64,000 bases of DNA from an uncultured Gemmatimonadota bacterium (GCA_902826615.1 CADEFN010000003.1:1-64000); one strand, 5' to 3'; numbered from the stretch's first letter, positions 49,977 through 61,139 are shown. Made by a program: numbers and translations. Notes: generated by a model not told the origin, from the letters alone.

Positions 49977-52852
49977 GCCGCCAGGACGACCACGTCAACC
50001 GGGACGCGATCACCGCTGGCCTCGAGGCCGCGCGAGCGGTGTTGCCTGACCAGGGACCCATCGGGGTCTTCATACATCACAACACGCTGCATGCCTTTCA
50101 GCACCTCCCGTTTCATGAAGCGGTGCGGTTGGGTGCGGCGCTCACCGGGGCTCGACCTTACCTCGACGAAGGTGAGTACCGCGACGCGTGGCTCACGGGG
50201 CGCATTGCTCCGGTAGACCTGGACGAGGCGCTCAATCGCTCCGTGGAGCATTGCGACGAGCGCCCGGTGGCGCTGGGGCGCGATCGCCGCGGACTTCGGC
50301 GTCTGCTGCTACTCCACGATCCCCTGGTGACCGACCTGCAGGGTGAACGGTTCCGCGCCCGCGCGGCCGGACTGCAGGACGACGAACGATTGCTCGACAC
50401 CTGCGTCGAGGTGTGCCGCCGGGGACCCGTTCCGATGCGCGAGACTCGCCCGATCACACGTCACCGCGACGCACTCGTGGGACTCGGGGCCGAGGATACC
50501 GACGCGTCGGTCCAGCGTGAAGTGATCCGCCTGTCGGCCGGTTATCTCGACCAGGGACAGGCGCTGCTCTCCATGCCAGACCGGTCCGGCGGATTCCTGC
50601 ACGCGGTGAGTGCGATGTACAGCGCCTCGGGCTCTTCACCGCTCTCCGGCCCTGGTGCCGCGGCGGCGTTCGCGGACGTCGTCAGGTCGCACGGCGGGGC
50701 CCATCAGGTGATCCGCGAGGTGCTGGACTCGTTAGGTGTGGAAGCCGGTGAGACGCAGGAGTACCTCACGCGCACCGCGCTGGCGCTTCCTGGATGGGCC
50801 GGCATGTTCTCTCGCCTGGAGCTGCACCCCGAAGAGGGAGATCCACGAGCCCCGGCCTCGCTGGCGGAGTTCGTCGCGGTGTGGCTCGTGATCGAGCGTG
50901 CGGTGTTGGGTGACACAACCCGGCGTCACAAGCTCCCCCTGCGGCTCAGCGAGTTGCGGGAGGCTGTGGGACCCGCTTGCCCCAGCTCGGCGGAGGAGGC
51001 GGGGTGCAGGCTCTTCCATCTGGCGAAGGGTGCCGGGCTCGCTCTCCCTCAGGTGCAGGCGCTCCCACAGGCCGAACTCGCGCAGCTCTGGGAGGAGGCC
51101 AGTGCGTTCCCGTCACTGGTCCGCCGCGGCGTATGGCACGAGGCCTACGAGGGCTGGTACCGGCGCTCCATCCTCGACGCCGTGGCCGCCCGTGCGGTGG
51201 AGGGGCCGCGGCCGCGCCCTGAACAGAGTGCGGCGCAGTTCGTCTTTTGTATCGATGAACGGGAAGAGTCCATTCGCCGCGCCATCGAGGAACAGGGCGC
51301 GGACCTGGAAACCTTCGGAGCCGCCGGATTCTTCGGTGTCGCGATCGACTACCGCGGTCTCTACGATCCCGAGCCGGCGGCCCACTGCCCCGTGGTGGTG
51401 ACACCAGACCATGAGGTGCATGAGCTGCCCATCTACACGTCAAAAGGGTGGCACGACGCCAGGCAGCGCATGCGCGATGCGTGGACGCTCGTGCATCGAG
51501 TGGCACATCGCCGGTCCCGGAGCCTTGGCGGCGGAGCCGTCCTCTCATTTCTGTTCGGGCCCTTTGCCGCCACCCTCGCCCTGACCCGGGTGCTCTTCCC
51601 GCGCCTGTCGTTAGGCACCTTCAAGCGACTGCAGGATCGTGTCGTGCCGCGCCCGACCACCCGGCTGGCCACCCTGCGACCGACCGACGAGGACGAACGC
51701 TCCGAGCGCGGCAAGTGGCGCGGGTTTGCCCTGTCCGAAGCCGTCGATCGTGTGGCCAACACGCTGCGTGCCATTGGCCTGGTGGACGGGTTTGCGCCGG
51801 TGGTCATCCTGCTCGGGCATGGGTCCACGAGCCTCAACAACCCACACGAGTCTGCGCATGATTGCGGCGCGTGCGGTGGGCGCCGAGGCGGCGCGAACGC
51901 ACGTCTCTTTGCCGACCTCGCCAATCGCCCCGAGATTCGCGCCGCATTGCGTGAACGCGGCATCACGATTCCCGATGGCACCTGGTTTATCGGCGCGCTG
52001 CACGACACCGCCGACGATGCCGTGCACTACTACGACCTGGAGCTGCTCCCCGAGGCGCAGGCACAGGCATTCGAGCTCGCCGATCACGTGCTGCAAGTCG
52101 CACGTCAGGCGAGTGCGCAGGAGCGTTGCCGACGCTTCCACCATGCACCGTTAGGCATCTCCCCCGAAGACGCACTCCGGCACGTCGAGTCCCGGTCCGC
52201 ACACCTGGCACAGCCGCGACCGGAATACGGACACTGCACCAACGCCATCTGTGTTGTCGGGCGCCGAGAACTCACACGCGGTCTCCATTTCGACCGGCGC
52301 GCTTTTCTGGTGAGCTACGACCCGACACGCGATCGCGAGCACGCGGTGCTCGAGCGGACCCTGGCTGCCGTGGGTCCGGTTGGCGCCGGCATTTCACTCG
52401 AGTACTACTTCTCCTCGGTGGACAACGAGGTGTACGGGTGCGGCACCAAACTGCCTCACAACGTCACCGGATTCATCGGCGTCATGAACGGTCACGAAAG
52501 TGACCTGCGCACAGGGCTGCCACTGCAAATGGTGGAACTCCACGAGCCCATGCGCCTCCTCCTCATTGTGGAGGCGACCCCGGAAGCACTCCTGCACGTC
52601 GCAGGACGCCAGCCCGAAGTACGAGAGCTCGTTGTGAATGAATGGGTCCAGCTGGTGTCCCTGCACCCGGAAACCGGTGTCATGGTCCGCTTCAGCAACG
52701 GCACCTTCGTGCCGTATACACCCCTGCCGGGCTGCCCGGTCGTTCGCACGTCAGTCGAATGGCACGGACGTTCCCGGACACACCTGACGCCCGCCCTTGT
52801 GACGAACGCGTTGAGCTCGCACTTGGTACAGCACACGGAGGCTGCGGTGTGA
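49973..52852 (+). CDS. dabA: DabA-type inorganic carbon transporter subunit (DUF2309/UPF0753)
   Basis: 959 aa from a TTG start overlapping the SulP stop. DabA is a zinc protein related to beta-carbonic anhydrases and works with the membrane protein DabB to accumulate bicarbonate. The zinc ligands of the family are all present: Cys426 and Asp428 in FCIDERE, His616 in LLGHGST and Cys631 in HDCGACGGR. The 15-residue His-Cys spacing matches that reported for Halothiobacillus DabA. The next gene starts at GTG 52849 inside its last codons. Confidence 0.95.
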   Translation: MSRQDDHVNRDAITAGLEAARAVLPDQGPIGVFIHHNTLHAFQHLPFHEAVRLGAALTGARPYLDEGEYRDAWLTGRIAPVDLDEALNRSVEHCDERPVALGRDRRGLRRLLLLHDPLVTDLQGERFRARAAGLQDDERLLDTCVEVCRRGPVPMRETRPITRHRDALVGLGAEDTDASVQREVIRLSAGYLDQGQALLSMPDRSGGFLHAVSAMYSASGSSPLSGPGAAAAFADVVRSHGGAHQVIREVLDSLGVEAGETQEYLTRTALALPGWAGMFSRLELHPEEGDPRAPASLAEFVAVWLVIERAVLGDTTRRHKLPLRLSELREAVGPACPSSAEEAGCRLFHLAKGAGLALPQVQALPQAELAQLWEEASAFPSLVRRGVWHEAYEGWYRRSILDAVAARAVEGPRPRPEQSAAQFVFCIDEREESIRRAIEEQGADLETFGAAGFFGVAIDYRGLYDPEPAAHCPVVVTPDHEVHELPIYTSKGWHDARQRMRDAWTLVHRVAHRRSRSLGGGAVLSFLFGPFAATLALTRVLFPRLSLGTFKRLQDRVVPRPTTRLATLRPTDEDERSERGKWRGFALSEAVDRVANTLRAIGLVDGFAPVVILLGHGSTSLNNPHESAHDCGACGGRRGGANARLFADLANRPEIRAALRERGITIPDGTWFIGALHDTADDAVHYYDLELLPEAQAQAFELADHVLQVARQASAQERCRRFHHAPLGISPEDALRHVESRSAHLAQPRPEYGHCTNAICVVGRRELTRGLHFDRRAFLVSYDPTRDREHAVLERTLAAVGPVGAGISLEYYFSSVDNEVYGCGTKLPHNVTGFIGVMNGHESDLRTGLPLQMVELHEPMRLLLIVEATPEALLHVAGRQPEVRELVVNEWVQLVSLHPETGVMVRFSNGTFVPYTPLPGCPVVRTSVEWHGRSRTHLTPALVTNALSSHLVQHTEAAV

Positions 52853-54138
52853 CTGACCCCGGTGTGGTAGCGCTCGTCCTGACGATCGTCGCTCCGCTGC
52901 TGACGTCCATTGCCGCAGGAATGATCGTCCTGTTGCGAGACAAGTGGCCAGCAGAATCAACGATCTCGCGCGTCATCGGCGCGGGCCTTCTCCTCTCGTT
53001 TGCCGGAAGCATCGGCGTGGCGGTGAGCCACTTCGGATGGCTGGGGCCACGGCTGCGCGAGGACATCAGCTTCGGCAACTGGGTCTCGATCGGCAGCTAC
53101 GAGATTCCGGCCGTGTTGCACATCGACCATGTCTCGGTGGCGTTTTCCCTGCTCGGAGCCACGCTGACCGCCCTCGTGTCGCGATTCTCCATCACCTACC
53201 TGCACAAGGAAGCGGGCTTCGCGCGGTTCTTTCTGATGCTTGGCGTCTTTGGTGCGGGCACACAGCTCATCGCCTTTGCCGGGGCGCTCGATCTCTTCTT
53301 TGCCGGATGGGAGGCCGTCGGCATTTCGTCAGCGCTCTTCATCGGCTTCTTTCATGAGCGTCCGCAACCCGTACGCTCTGCCATTCGTGCCTTCACCACC
53401 TACCGGTTCTGCGATGTGGCGTTCCTGATCGCCATCGTCGCCACCCATGAACTGATCAACTCCACGCGGCTGACCGATCTGCACCAGCTCGCGGCGCTCG
53501 CGCCGCTGCAGGTAGGACTGGTGGCATCACTGCTCCTGATCGCCGCGTTCGGGAAATCCGCGCAGCTCCCGTTTTCGGGCTGGCTCGTCCGCGCCATGGA
53601 AGGCCCCACGCCGTCGAGTGCCCTCTTCTACGGGGGCGTCTCCATTCACGCGGGGCTCTATCTCCTCCTGCGCACCAGTCCGGTCCTGGGGGCTGCTCCA
53701 TTGGTGGCATGGGGCGGCGCCGCCGTCGGATTGCTGACGGCGGCGTACGCCTCCGCTGTCGCCCGAACCCACACCGATGCAAAGGGAGCCCTCGCGCACG
53801 CGACCCTTGCCCAAACGGGCCTCATTCTCGCGGAGATCTGCCTGGGGCTCACCACGCTCGCCCTCGTGCATCTGGTCTGTCACGCACTCTTGCGCGCATG
53901 GCAGTACCTGCGCGCGCCTAACGCCATTCACGACGCACACTACTTCGGCCACGCGCACATCGAGTCGCCACCATCCCCTCCGCGGGCTCGCGTCGGCCCT
54001 GGCATGTACCTGCGGCTGCTCCACCGTTTTCGCCTTGACGACGGGCTCGATGTGCTGGTCCGCGCCGTCAGCGCGAGCGCCTATTCGGTGCAGCGCCTGC
54101 ACACGCGGTTTGTGGCCTGGTGGGGGGTGTCGGCATGA
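52849..54138 (+). CDS. dabB: DabB-type subunit, NuoL-like proton channel protein
   Basis: 429 aa from GTG at 52849 (GTGA overlap with dabA). It is a polytopic membrane protein of the NADH-quinone oxidoreductase L/MrpA group: IDHVSVAFSLLGATLTALV, LDLFFAGWEAVGISSALFIGFFHERP, then the discontinuous-helix region GKSAQLPFSGWLVRAMEGPTPSSALFY, read in parts. In DAB systems DabB supplies the cation gradient that drives DabA. It is shorter than typical DabB proteins, and a second antiporter-like gene follows directly. Confidence 0.9.
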   Translation: MTDPGVVALVLTIVAPLLTSIAAGMIVLLRDKWPAESTISRVIGAGLLLSFAGSIGVAVSHFGWLGPRLREDISFGNWVSIGSYEIPAVLHIDHVSVAFSLLGATLTALVSRFSITYLHKEAGFARFFLMLGVFGAGTQLIAFAGALDLFFAGWEAVGISSALFIGFFHERPQPVRSAIRAFTTYRFCDVAFLIAIVATHELINSTRLTDLHQLAALAPLQVGLVASLLLIAAFGKSAQLPFSGWLVRAMEGPTPSSALFYGGVSIHAGLYLLLRTSPVLGAAPLVAWGGAAVGLLTAAYASAVARTHTDAKGALAHATLAQTGLILAEICLGLTTLALVHLVCHALLRAWQYLRAPNAIHDAHYFGHAHIESPPSPPRARVGPGMYLRLLHRFRLDDGLDVLVRAVSASAYSVQRLHTRFVAWWGVSA

Positions 54139-55253
54139 ATGACGGCGCCCTCTCGATTCATTGGGCACCGGCGGCCATCTGGGTGGCGGTCACGGTCTTG
54201 TTCGGTTCGGTGCTCAGCCAGCGCACGGCGAGCGTCTCCCGACCCATGCTCCTGGCACTTTGGGCAACCGCCACGGCCGCTCTCTTCGCCACACGAGCCG
54301 ACGTCGCCTACCTCGCCACCGCCGCCAGCACCGCCATCCTGGCCCAGTCCACACGCGCCATCTCGCGAATGGGGGGAACGATGTTGTGGGTGGCGGCGAT
54401 TGCCACCGGCGTCACGGCACTGCTCCTCAGCCGACCGGAGATGGCGACTCTGGCGTGGGCCGTTTCGCTCCTGGCCATCGCCCTGCGCGCGGGGCTCGCG
54501 GGCTTGCACCCGCCGGTGGTCGCATTGTGTCGCCAGGCAACGCTGCACCAGGTGCTGCAGTCCGCGTCGCTCCTCGTCCTCGTGTTCGTGCACCTGCGGT
54601 TTGCCGATCACATTCCCCAGGCCCAGGACGCCGCGCCGGCTCTCGTCCGTTTGGGTGCGGCGTCTGCCCTGCTCTTCGGATTGCTGGCGATTGCGCAGCG
54701 CAACCTGCACGACTTCCTCGAATCGTCCACCCTCATGCACGGCGGGCTGCTCTTTGCGGCCGTGAGCGCGGCCGGCCGGGGCCATCATACGGCTGCGGTG
54801 TTTGTGTCGCTGACCATGACGCTCGCGCTCGGTGGACTCATCCTGATGATTCTGGCGCTGCAGCAGCGGGTGACCGACACCGCCCTGACCGCTCCCCGCG
54901 GACTGGGCCGCCCGCTCCCCAGACTGGCCGCCGGCTTCAGCTTTTTTGCAGCCGCAGGGGTGGGGATGCCCGGAACGGCAGGCTTCATTGCCGACGACTT
55001 GTTGCTCCACGCACTCTGGGGCGAGAGTGTCGCGGCCATGATCGCGGTCACCCTGGCCTCGGCGCTGCTCGCGGTCGCGACGTTGCGGGCCATCGCCAGC
55101 GCCTTCTTTGGCAAACCCGCCACCGTCGTCGCCCCGGACCTGCTCCCCGGTGAGCGGCGAGCGGTCGCCGCCATCGTGTTGCTGCTGCTCTTCATCGGGC
55201 TCCTCCCAGCCGTGCTGACCTCCGCGACCATCGCTCTCTTCGGCGTCCAGTAG
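54135..55253 (+). CDS. Second NuoM/MrpA-like membrane subunit of the carbon-uptake cluster
   Basis: 372 aa from ATG at 54135, overlapping the dabB stop by 4 nt. It has at least ten predicted membrane helices. NLHDFLESSTLMHGGLLFAAVS lines up with the KDxKxxLAYSTxSQxG helix of antiporter-like subunits, and GFSFFAAAGVGMPGTAGFIADDLLL with their C-terminal GxPxxxGF motif. The usual lysine-bearing helix is degenerate (AGLHPPVVALCRQ). It may be a companion half of DabB or a separate scaffold subunit. No established name applies. Confidence 0.78.
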   Translation: MNDGALSIHWAPAAIWVAVTVLFGSVLSQRTASVSRPMLLALWATATAALFATRADVAYLATAASTAILAQSTRAISRMGGTMLWVAAIATGVTALLLSRPEMATLAWAVSLLAIALRAGLAGLHPPVVALCRQATLHQVLQSASLLVLVFVHLRFADHIPQAQDAAPALVRLGAASALLFGLLAIAQRNLHDFLESSTLMHGGLLFAAVSAAGRGHHTAAVFVSLTMTLALGGLILMILALQQRVTDTALTAPRGLGRPLPRLAAGFSFFAAAGVGMPGTAGFIADDLLLHALWGESVAAMIAVTLASALLAVATLRAIASAFFGKPATVVAPDLLPGERRAVAAIVLLLLFIGLLPAVLTSATIALFGVQ

Positions 55254-55470
55254 CTCGCCTCTCCCGCCCGCGCACGTAGCCTGTGAGGGGATCGGCCCAC
55301 GCTGGTCAACTGGGGGATCTCCGAGTGCTGTGAGAAAATGTGGTGGCTGTCTGCGTTCCATTGGCATGACCATCAGCCTCCAGCTGCGCTTCGCCCCTTC
55401 GAAGTCCGAGGTCGGGGGATTCCGGTGGACCGGCTCCCCCTCAGCGGCTGGCCGCCCTAAGTTGGGGCTC

Positions 55471-56010
55471 ATGGCTGAACCCGTTGAACGCCCCGCTGCC
55501 GATGTGCTTCGGGGTCCCGCCCTTTCACGGGCCATTGAGCAGCTCATTCAGCAATTCGCGGGGACCCTGGCCCAAGCCGCGAGGCGGTACGGCATAACCG
55601 GGGCCGAACTCGATGACGTAGTGCAGGACGTGCGGCTCCGGCTCTGGAAACTCCTGGAGCGGTCAAACGAGTCGCAGACCACGATCAATGCGTCGTACGC
55701 CTATCGCGCGGCCTCGTCAGCGGCAATCGATATCGTCAGGCGAGACCGCACGCGTCGCTCGCATGAAGTAGCCGAACTCGATGAATCGTTCGGCGCCAAC
55801 CCGGGGGATATGACCGATGCCCTCGCCCGTCTTGAAGAGGCCCTCACCGCCCTGAGCCCTGCGCGCAGAAGTGCCGTGCGGCTGCACCTCGATGGGCGAT
55901 CACTGGCCGAAATTGCCCGGGTGCTCCAGTGGACCGAGGCGCAAGCCCGCAACCAGGTCTATCGTGGGCTCGCCGACCTCAAGCAACACCTCACCAGCGA
56001 GGATCGCTGA
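55471..56010 (+). CDS. ECF-type RNA polymerase sigma factor
   Basis: 179 aa from ATG at 55471. Region 2 has ELDDVVQDVRLRLWKLLE and ASYAYRAASSAAIDIVRRDRTRR. Region 4 has LSPARRSAVRLHLDGRSLAEIARVLQWTEAQARNQVYRGL. It lies 0 nt before the membrane-protein gene 56011-56616, as in sigma/anti-sigma pairs. Bases 55254-55470 hold no gene that I can support. Confidence 0.88.
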   Translation: MAEPVERPAADVLRGPALSRAIEQLIQQFAGTLAQAARRYGITGAELDDVVQDVRLRLWKLLERSNESQTTINASYAYRAASSAAIDIVRRDRTRRSHEVAELDESFGANPGDMTDALARLEEALTALSPARRSAVRLHLDGRSLAEIARVLQWTEAQARNQVYRGLADLKQHLTSEDR

Positions 56011-56616
56011 ATGCGCACCGACGACGCCTCCCTTCGGGCCCTCTACGCAACGCTCATGGCCAAACGACGCCCAGCGGCCCCGCCTTCCGTGACGGTGGAA
56101 CAGGTGCACTCGCTGGCCACGGGCGTGGCGGTCGCCGGTGACCGGGAGGCCCTGCTCGATCAGGTGCTGAGCCATCCAGACACCGCTCGTGAGCTGCAGT
56201 TCTTCATGGACCTGCCCAGGGAAGCACCGGCCCGCCGTGTCTGGTTCCGTTCGCCCGGTACGCTCGCCCTCGCCGCCGGGTTGCTGCTTGCCGTCGGGTT
56301 CGGGCTGCGTCAGCTGACCACGCCCCGCGCCGCCGATGTCATGCGAAGTGATGCGGCTGAGGTGACGCTCAGGGCCCCTTCAGGGGACACGATCGCCGGC
56401 GGCAGTGTGAAGTTTGTGTGGGACGCGATATCCGGGGCCTCCAGCTATGCCCTCGAGGTCACCCGGGACGATGGCACCCTGGTAGCGTCGGCGACCACCA
56501 GCGACACCACCGCTACCGCGACGGTGTCCGCCGGAGCGCTTCGCTGGTGGGTGACGGCGACCCTGGACGATGGAACAACCCGCCGGTCGGCCCCGCGGCC
56601 CCTGCCGGTGCGTTAG
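56011..56616 (+). CDS. Single-pass membrane protein, possible regulator of the adjacent sigma factor
   Basis: 201 aa. The N-terminal 75 residues are cytoplasmic and helical. A membrane segment (residues 84-98, GTLALAAGLLLAVGF) is followed by a periplasmic beta-sandwich, VKFVWDAISGASSYALEVTRDDGTLV, which looks like a fibronectin-III-type domain. The position directly after a sigma factor suggests an anti-sigma role, but no zinc-binding HxxxCxxC anti-sigma motif is present. Its 3' end overlaps the CHAT gene on the other strand by 104 bp. Confidence 0.72.
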   Translation: MRTDDASLRALYATLMAKRRPAAPPSVTVEQVHSLATGVAVAGDREALLDQVLSHPDTARELQFFMDLPREAPARRVWFRSPGTLALAAGLLLAVGFGLRQLTTPRAADVMRSDAAEVTLRAPSGDTIAGGSVKFVWDAISGASSYALEVTRDDGTLVASATTSDTTATATVSAGALRWWVTATLDDGTTRRSAPRPLPVR

Positions 56617-59362
56617 AAGCCGATGCGAGCGGCCGGACGGTGCCGTCCCCCACCAGGGTGACCGCCGCCCACGTGGACGGCGGAGCCCCCGAGCGCAACG
56701 ACGCCCGTTTCGCGAGCGCCAGCGCCTCGACCGCCGATGTGCCCCGTGCCATGGCCAGGTAGAAGTCGCGCATCAGGGTAGTCAGCGAGCGATCGCGCAC
56801 GTTCCACAGTGTCACCGCGACCGAACGCGCGCCCGCCTCGAGCACGGGCCCCACCAGGCCCTGCGCCCCCTCGCCGTTCAACACCACCCCACCGGCGGTC
56901 CTGCATGCTGAGAGCACCACGAGATCGACATCGAGAGGAATAGCGGCGATGTCGGCGGCCGCGAGGCGGCCATCGTCTCCGGCCCCACGACTCAGGAACA
57001 CCGCATTGTCGAAGAGGCCAAAGTCCTGCACTCGAGCATGTGTTGCCAGGTGCACAGCGCCCACACCACGCCAGTCGCGACCCCTGAGGGCAGCGGCACG
57101 TGCGCGCTCCCTGAGGAGGACCTCTCCCCTGCCGCCTGACGCGCGCATAACCGCCGCAACCTCGTCGGAGGAGCCGGGGAGTCGCGGCAGGTCGAGCCCC
57201 GGATCAAACAGGGGATCTCCGAAGGCGAGGACCCTCGATCCACCTGCGCCCCGCGATGGAGCCACCGCGAGCCGCACCGACGGCACCAGATTGACCACAT
57301 AGCGCTCCACGACGCGGCGTCCATCGGTGAGCAGCAAGGCATCGAACGGCACGTGGTACAGCGCCCCGTCGGGCACAATGCGCAACTGGTCGACCTGCGG
57401 TGGCAGTGCTCGCACGGCGTCGCCAAGCAGCGCCGCACCTAACGAGCGTGCGAGGGCCTGCCCCGACCCATCACTTTCGAGTGTTGAGACAAACCTGGTG
57501 ATGTCGGGGGCGAGCGAGTCGATGGCACGCAAGGAAAAGGCGCGCGCACCGTCGCGCCAGATCACAAATGCCGTGGTCGGCTCCCCGCGACGACCAATCG
57601 TGTAGGCCAGTACGGCGGTGCGCCCATCGAGAGCACCCCGCACGTCATCGATCGGGAGCCGGCGATCGTCGAGGGCCTCTTCCTTCTGCTCGACCTCGGC
57701 AGTCGCCTGCCGCCGGATCCGCTGCGTCCACAGCCATCGCGCACGCTCCGACTCGGCGATGCCGAAGGCTGGCTCGATCGCCCCGCCACGTGCCACGGCG
57801 TTGACAATGGTGGCAATTCCCAGGTCCGGATCAGAGTCGAAACGCAACCCGGCCAGCAGCCGCAACACGTCATCCCGGGTCTCCGCCCGCTTGCGCAGGG
57901 CGTCGAGAATGCCGGATGCATTGGCAAACACCGACTCTGCCACGGCAAACCGTCCACTGCCTGCAAAGGCTTCGGCAATCCGGAGTTCGGCGTCGAGCAA
58001 CTGAGGCCTCGCTCCGGTGCCGATCGAGCGTTTGAACTTTTCAAACTCCTCGATCGCTGCAGCATATTGCCCGCGGCGCAACGCCAACCGCCCACGTGCA
58101 TATGGAACGTTCGCACTGCTGATGCCAACCAGCCCCATCCGGGTTGCTCCGGCGGCCGCACTGTCGACGAGCGCCGCAGACCGCTGGACGAATCCGAGAT
58201 CGGTCAGGGCCGCCGCGCGCTGGAGCTGCAAATATGGAACGGCATTGGGTGCGCCCGTTGCGGCCAGCAGCCCTTCCAAACTCTCGTATGCTTCCACCGC
58301 CTCGGGCAGGCGCCCGCTGAGCATGAGCGACTGTGCCTTGACCCCCTGCCCGGCTGCCTCGCCTTGTTTGTCGCCAAGCCGACGGAACTGCTCCACCGCG
58401 AGCGCAGCAGAACGATAGGCCAGCGAAGCGTCACCGACCCGAATCGCGGCTTGCGCCAGATTCGTGCGCGCCCACGCCGCCACAATGGGATTGCCAACGC
58501 GCGCCGAAATCGCGATCGCCGAATCCGCGAGCAGCCGCGAGGCGCCGAGCCGGCTGCCGTACGCCGTATTGTGATACGCTCTCCATTGGTAGAGCACCGC
58601 GACGAGTTCATCGTCATGCTGGCTGGCGGCCAGCCGCGAGGCCTCGATGAGCTGGTCGACGGCGCGCCCCTGGCTGCCGCGCGCCTCGTAGACCGTGGCC
58701 TGGGAAAGCGCACAGCGCGCCATCAAGACCGTATCCGACATGGCGGCGGCCCGTTTCGCGCCGAGTGTCACCAGCGAGTCGGCGGTGCGGAGCGAACTGC
58801 CGCGCAGGGCTGATCCCTCGGAACAGAGCCGGGCAATGGTGACACGGGAGTCGGGCGCTCCTACCCGCGCCGCGCGACCAGAGAGCACGCGTGCACTATC
58901 GAGTTTGCCCATGCGGCCCATGATGCTCACGAGGGTAAGCAGTGACTCGCCCTCCGCCTCAGCATCGCCCACTGCCGCCGCCACCTGTACCGCCTGATTC
59001 AGCGCCGCCGTGGCCTCGTCCACGCGCCAGCGGGTGGTGAGGCTCTGGCCGTAGCCGGCATACGCCTTTGCGAGAACACCGGGCTCCGTGGCCCGATCGG
59101 CGATCAGACGCTGGTAGGCGGCGTCCGAGACGGCATACTCATACCGACGCCGCGCAGCCGTGGCAATCCAGAGCGTTGCCAAGCGTCCACGTGGCGTGGG
59201 GCCGGCCTCACGCCGACGGCTCGCGAGCTCTGCGCCAAACGACGGAGACCGTGTCGCTTGCCGCGCACGCGTAACCACATCGTTCGCCGTTTCGGGCCGG
59301 CTTTGTGGGAATGCGGCGAATGCGGGAACGAACCAGAGCGCCGCGTACAGGAGGGACTTCAT
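56513..59362 (-). CDS. Secreted TPR-CHAT cysteine protease-like protein
   Basis: 949 aa. A signal peptide (residues 1-18, ending AFP or nearby) precedes a long array of TPR-like helical repeats (about residues 60-500). A C-terminal CHAT (caspase HetF-associated with TPRs) domain spans about residues 640-905. The catalytic dyad is intact: His775 in AVHLATHARVQ and Cys820 in VVLSACRTAGG. CHAT proteins are caspase-like peptidases. Target unknown. The last 35 residues (rich in Pro, Ser and Thr) are encoded in the region that overlaps the convergent gene. Confidence 0.9.
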   Translation of the reverse strand: MKSLLYAALWFVPAFAAFPQSRPETANDVVTRARQATRSPSFGAELASRRREAGPTPRGRLATLWIATAARRRYEYAVSDAAYQRLIADRATEPGVLAKAYAGYGQSLTTRWRVDEATAALNQAVQVAAAVGDAEAEGESLLTLVSIMGRMGKLDSARVLSGRAARVGAPDSRVTIARLCSEGSALRGSSLRTADSLVTLGAKRAAAMSDTVLMARCALSQATVYEARGSQGRAVDQLIEASRLAASQHDDELVAVLYQWRAYHNTAYGSRLGASRLLADSAIAISARVGNPIVAAWARTNLAQAAIRVGDASLAYRSAALAVEQFRRLGDKQGEAAGQGVKAQSLMLSGRLPEAVEAYESLEGLLAATGAPNAVPYLQLQRAAALTDLGFVQRSAALVDSAAAGATRMGLVGISSANVPYARGRLALRRGQYAAAIEEFEKFKRSIGTGARPQLLDAELRIAEAFAGSGRFAVAESVFANASGILDALRKRAETRDDVLRLLAGLRFDSDPDLGIATIVNAVARGGAIEPAFGIAESERARWLWTQRIRRQATAEVEQKEEALDDRRLPIDDVRGALDGRTAVLAYTIGRRGEPTTAFVIWRDGARAFSLRAIDSLAPDITRFVSTLESDGSGQALARSLGAALLGDAVRALPPQVDQLRIVPDGALYHVPFDALLLTDGRRVVERYVVNLVPSVRLAVAPSRGAGGSRVLAFGDPLFDPGLDLPRLPGSSDEVAAVMRASGGRGEVLLRERARAAALRGRDWRGVGAVHLATHARVQDFGLFDNAVFLSRGAGDDGRLAAADIAAIPLDVDLVVLSACRTAGGVVLNGEGAQGLVGPVLEAGARSVAVTLWNVRDRSLTTLMRDFYLAMARGTSAVEALALAKRASLRSGAPPSTWAAVTLVGDGTVRPLASASNAPAGAAGPTGGLFHRPGSPSPTSEALRRTPSR

Positions 59363-59433
59363 TGTGTGCCAATACTCATCCGTTCAACGGCGACGTCAAC
59401 TCGTATCCACCCCAGTGTGATGCGGATAACAGA

Positions 59434-59466
59434 AACGGGGGCCGGGCGCGATGCCCGACCCCCGTT
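59434..59466 (-). terminator. Terminator hairpin after groEL
   Basis: AACGGGGG (59434-59441) pairs with CCCCCGTT (59459-59466), and inside it CGGGC pairs with GCCCG. It lies 22 nt after the groEL stop codon on the minus strand. The T tract is poor (TTTCTGTT). Confidence 0.65.
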
Positions 59467-59488
59467 CCTGATTCTCCGTCGGTTTCGA

Positions 59489-61132
<1,644 letters not shown>

Positions 61133-61139
61133 TTATTTG

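Noticed and set aside
4499-55253. Carboxysome, combining the BMC genes with carbonic anhydrase and bicarbonate transporters
   Set aside because: The BMC enzymes are an acylating aldehyde dehydrogenase and PduL, not RuBisCO. The carbon-uptake genes lie 40 kb away on the other strand.
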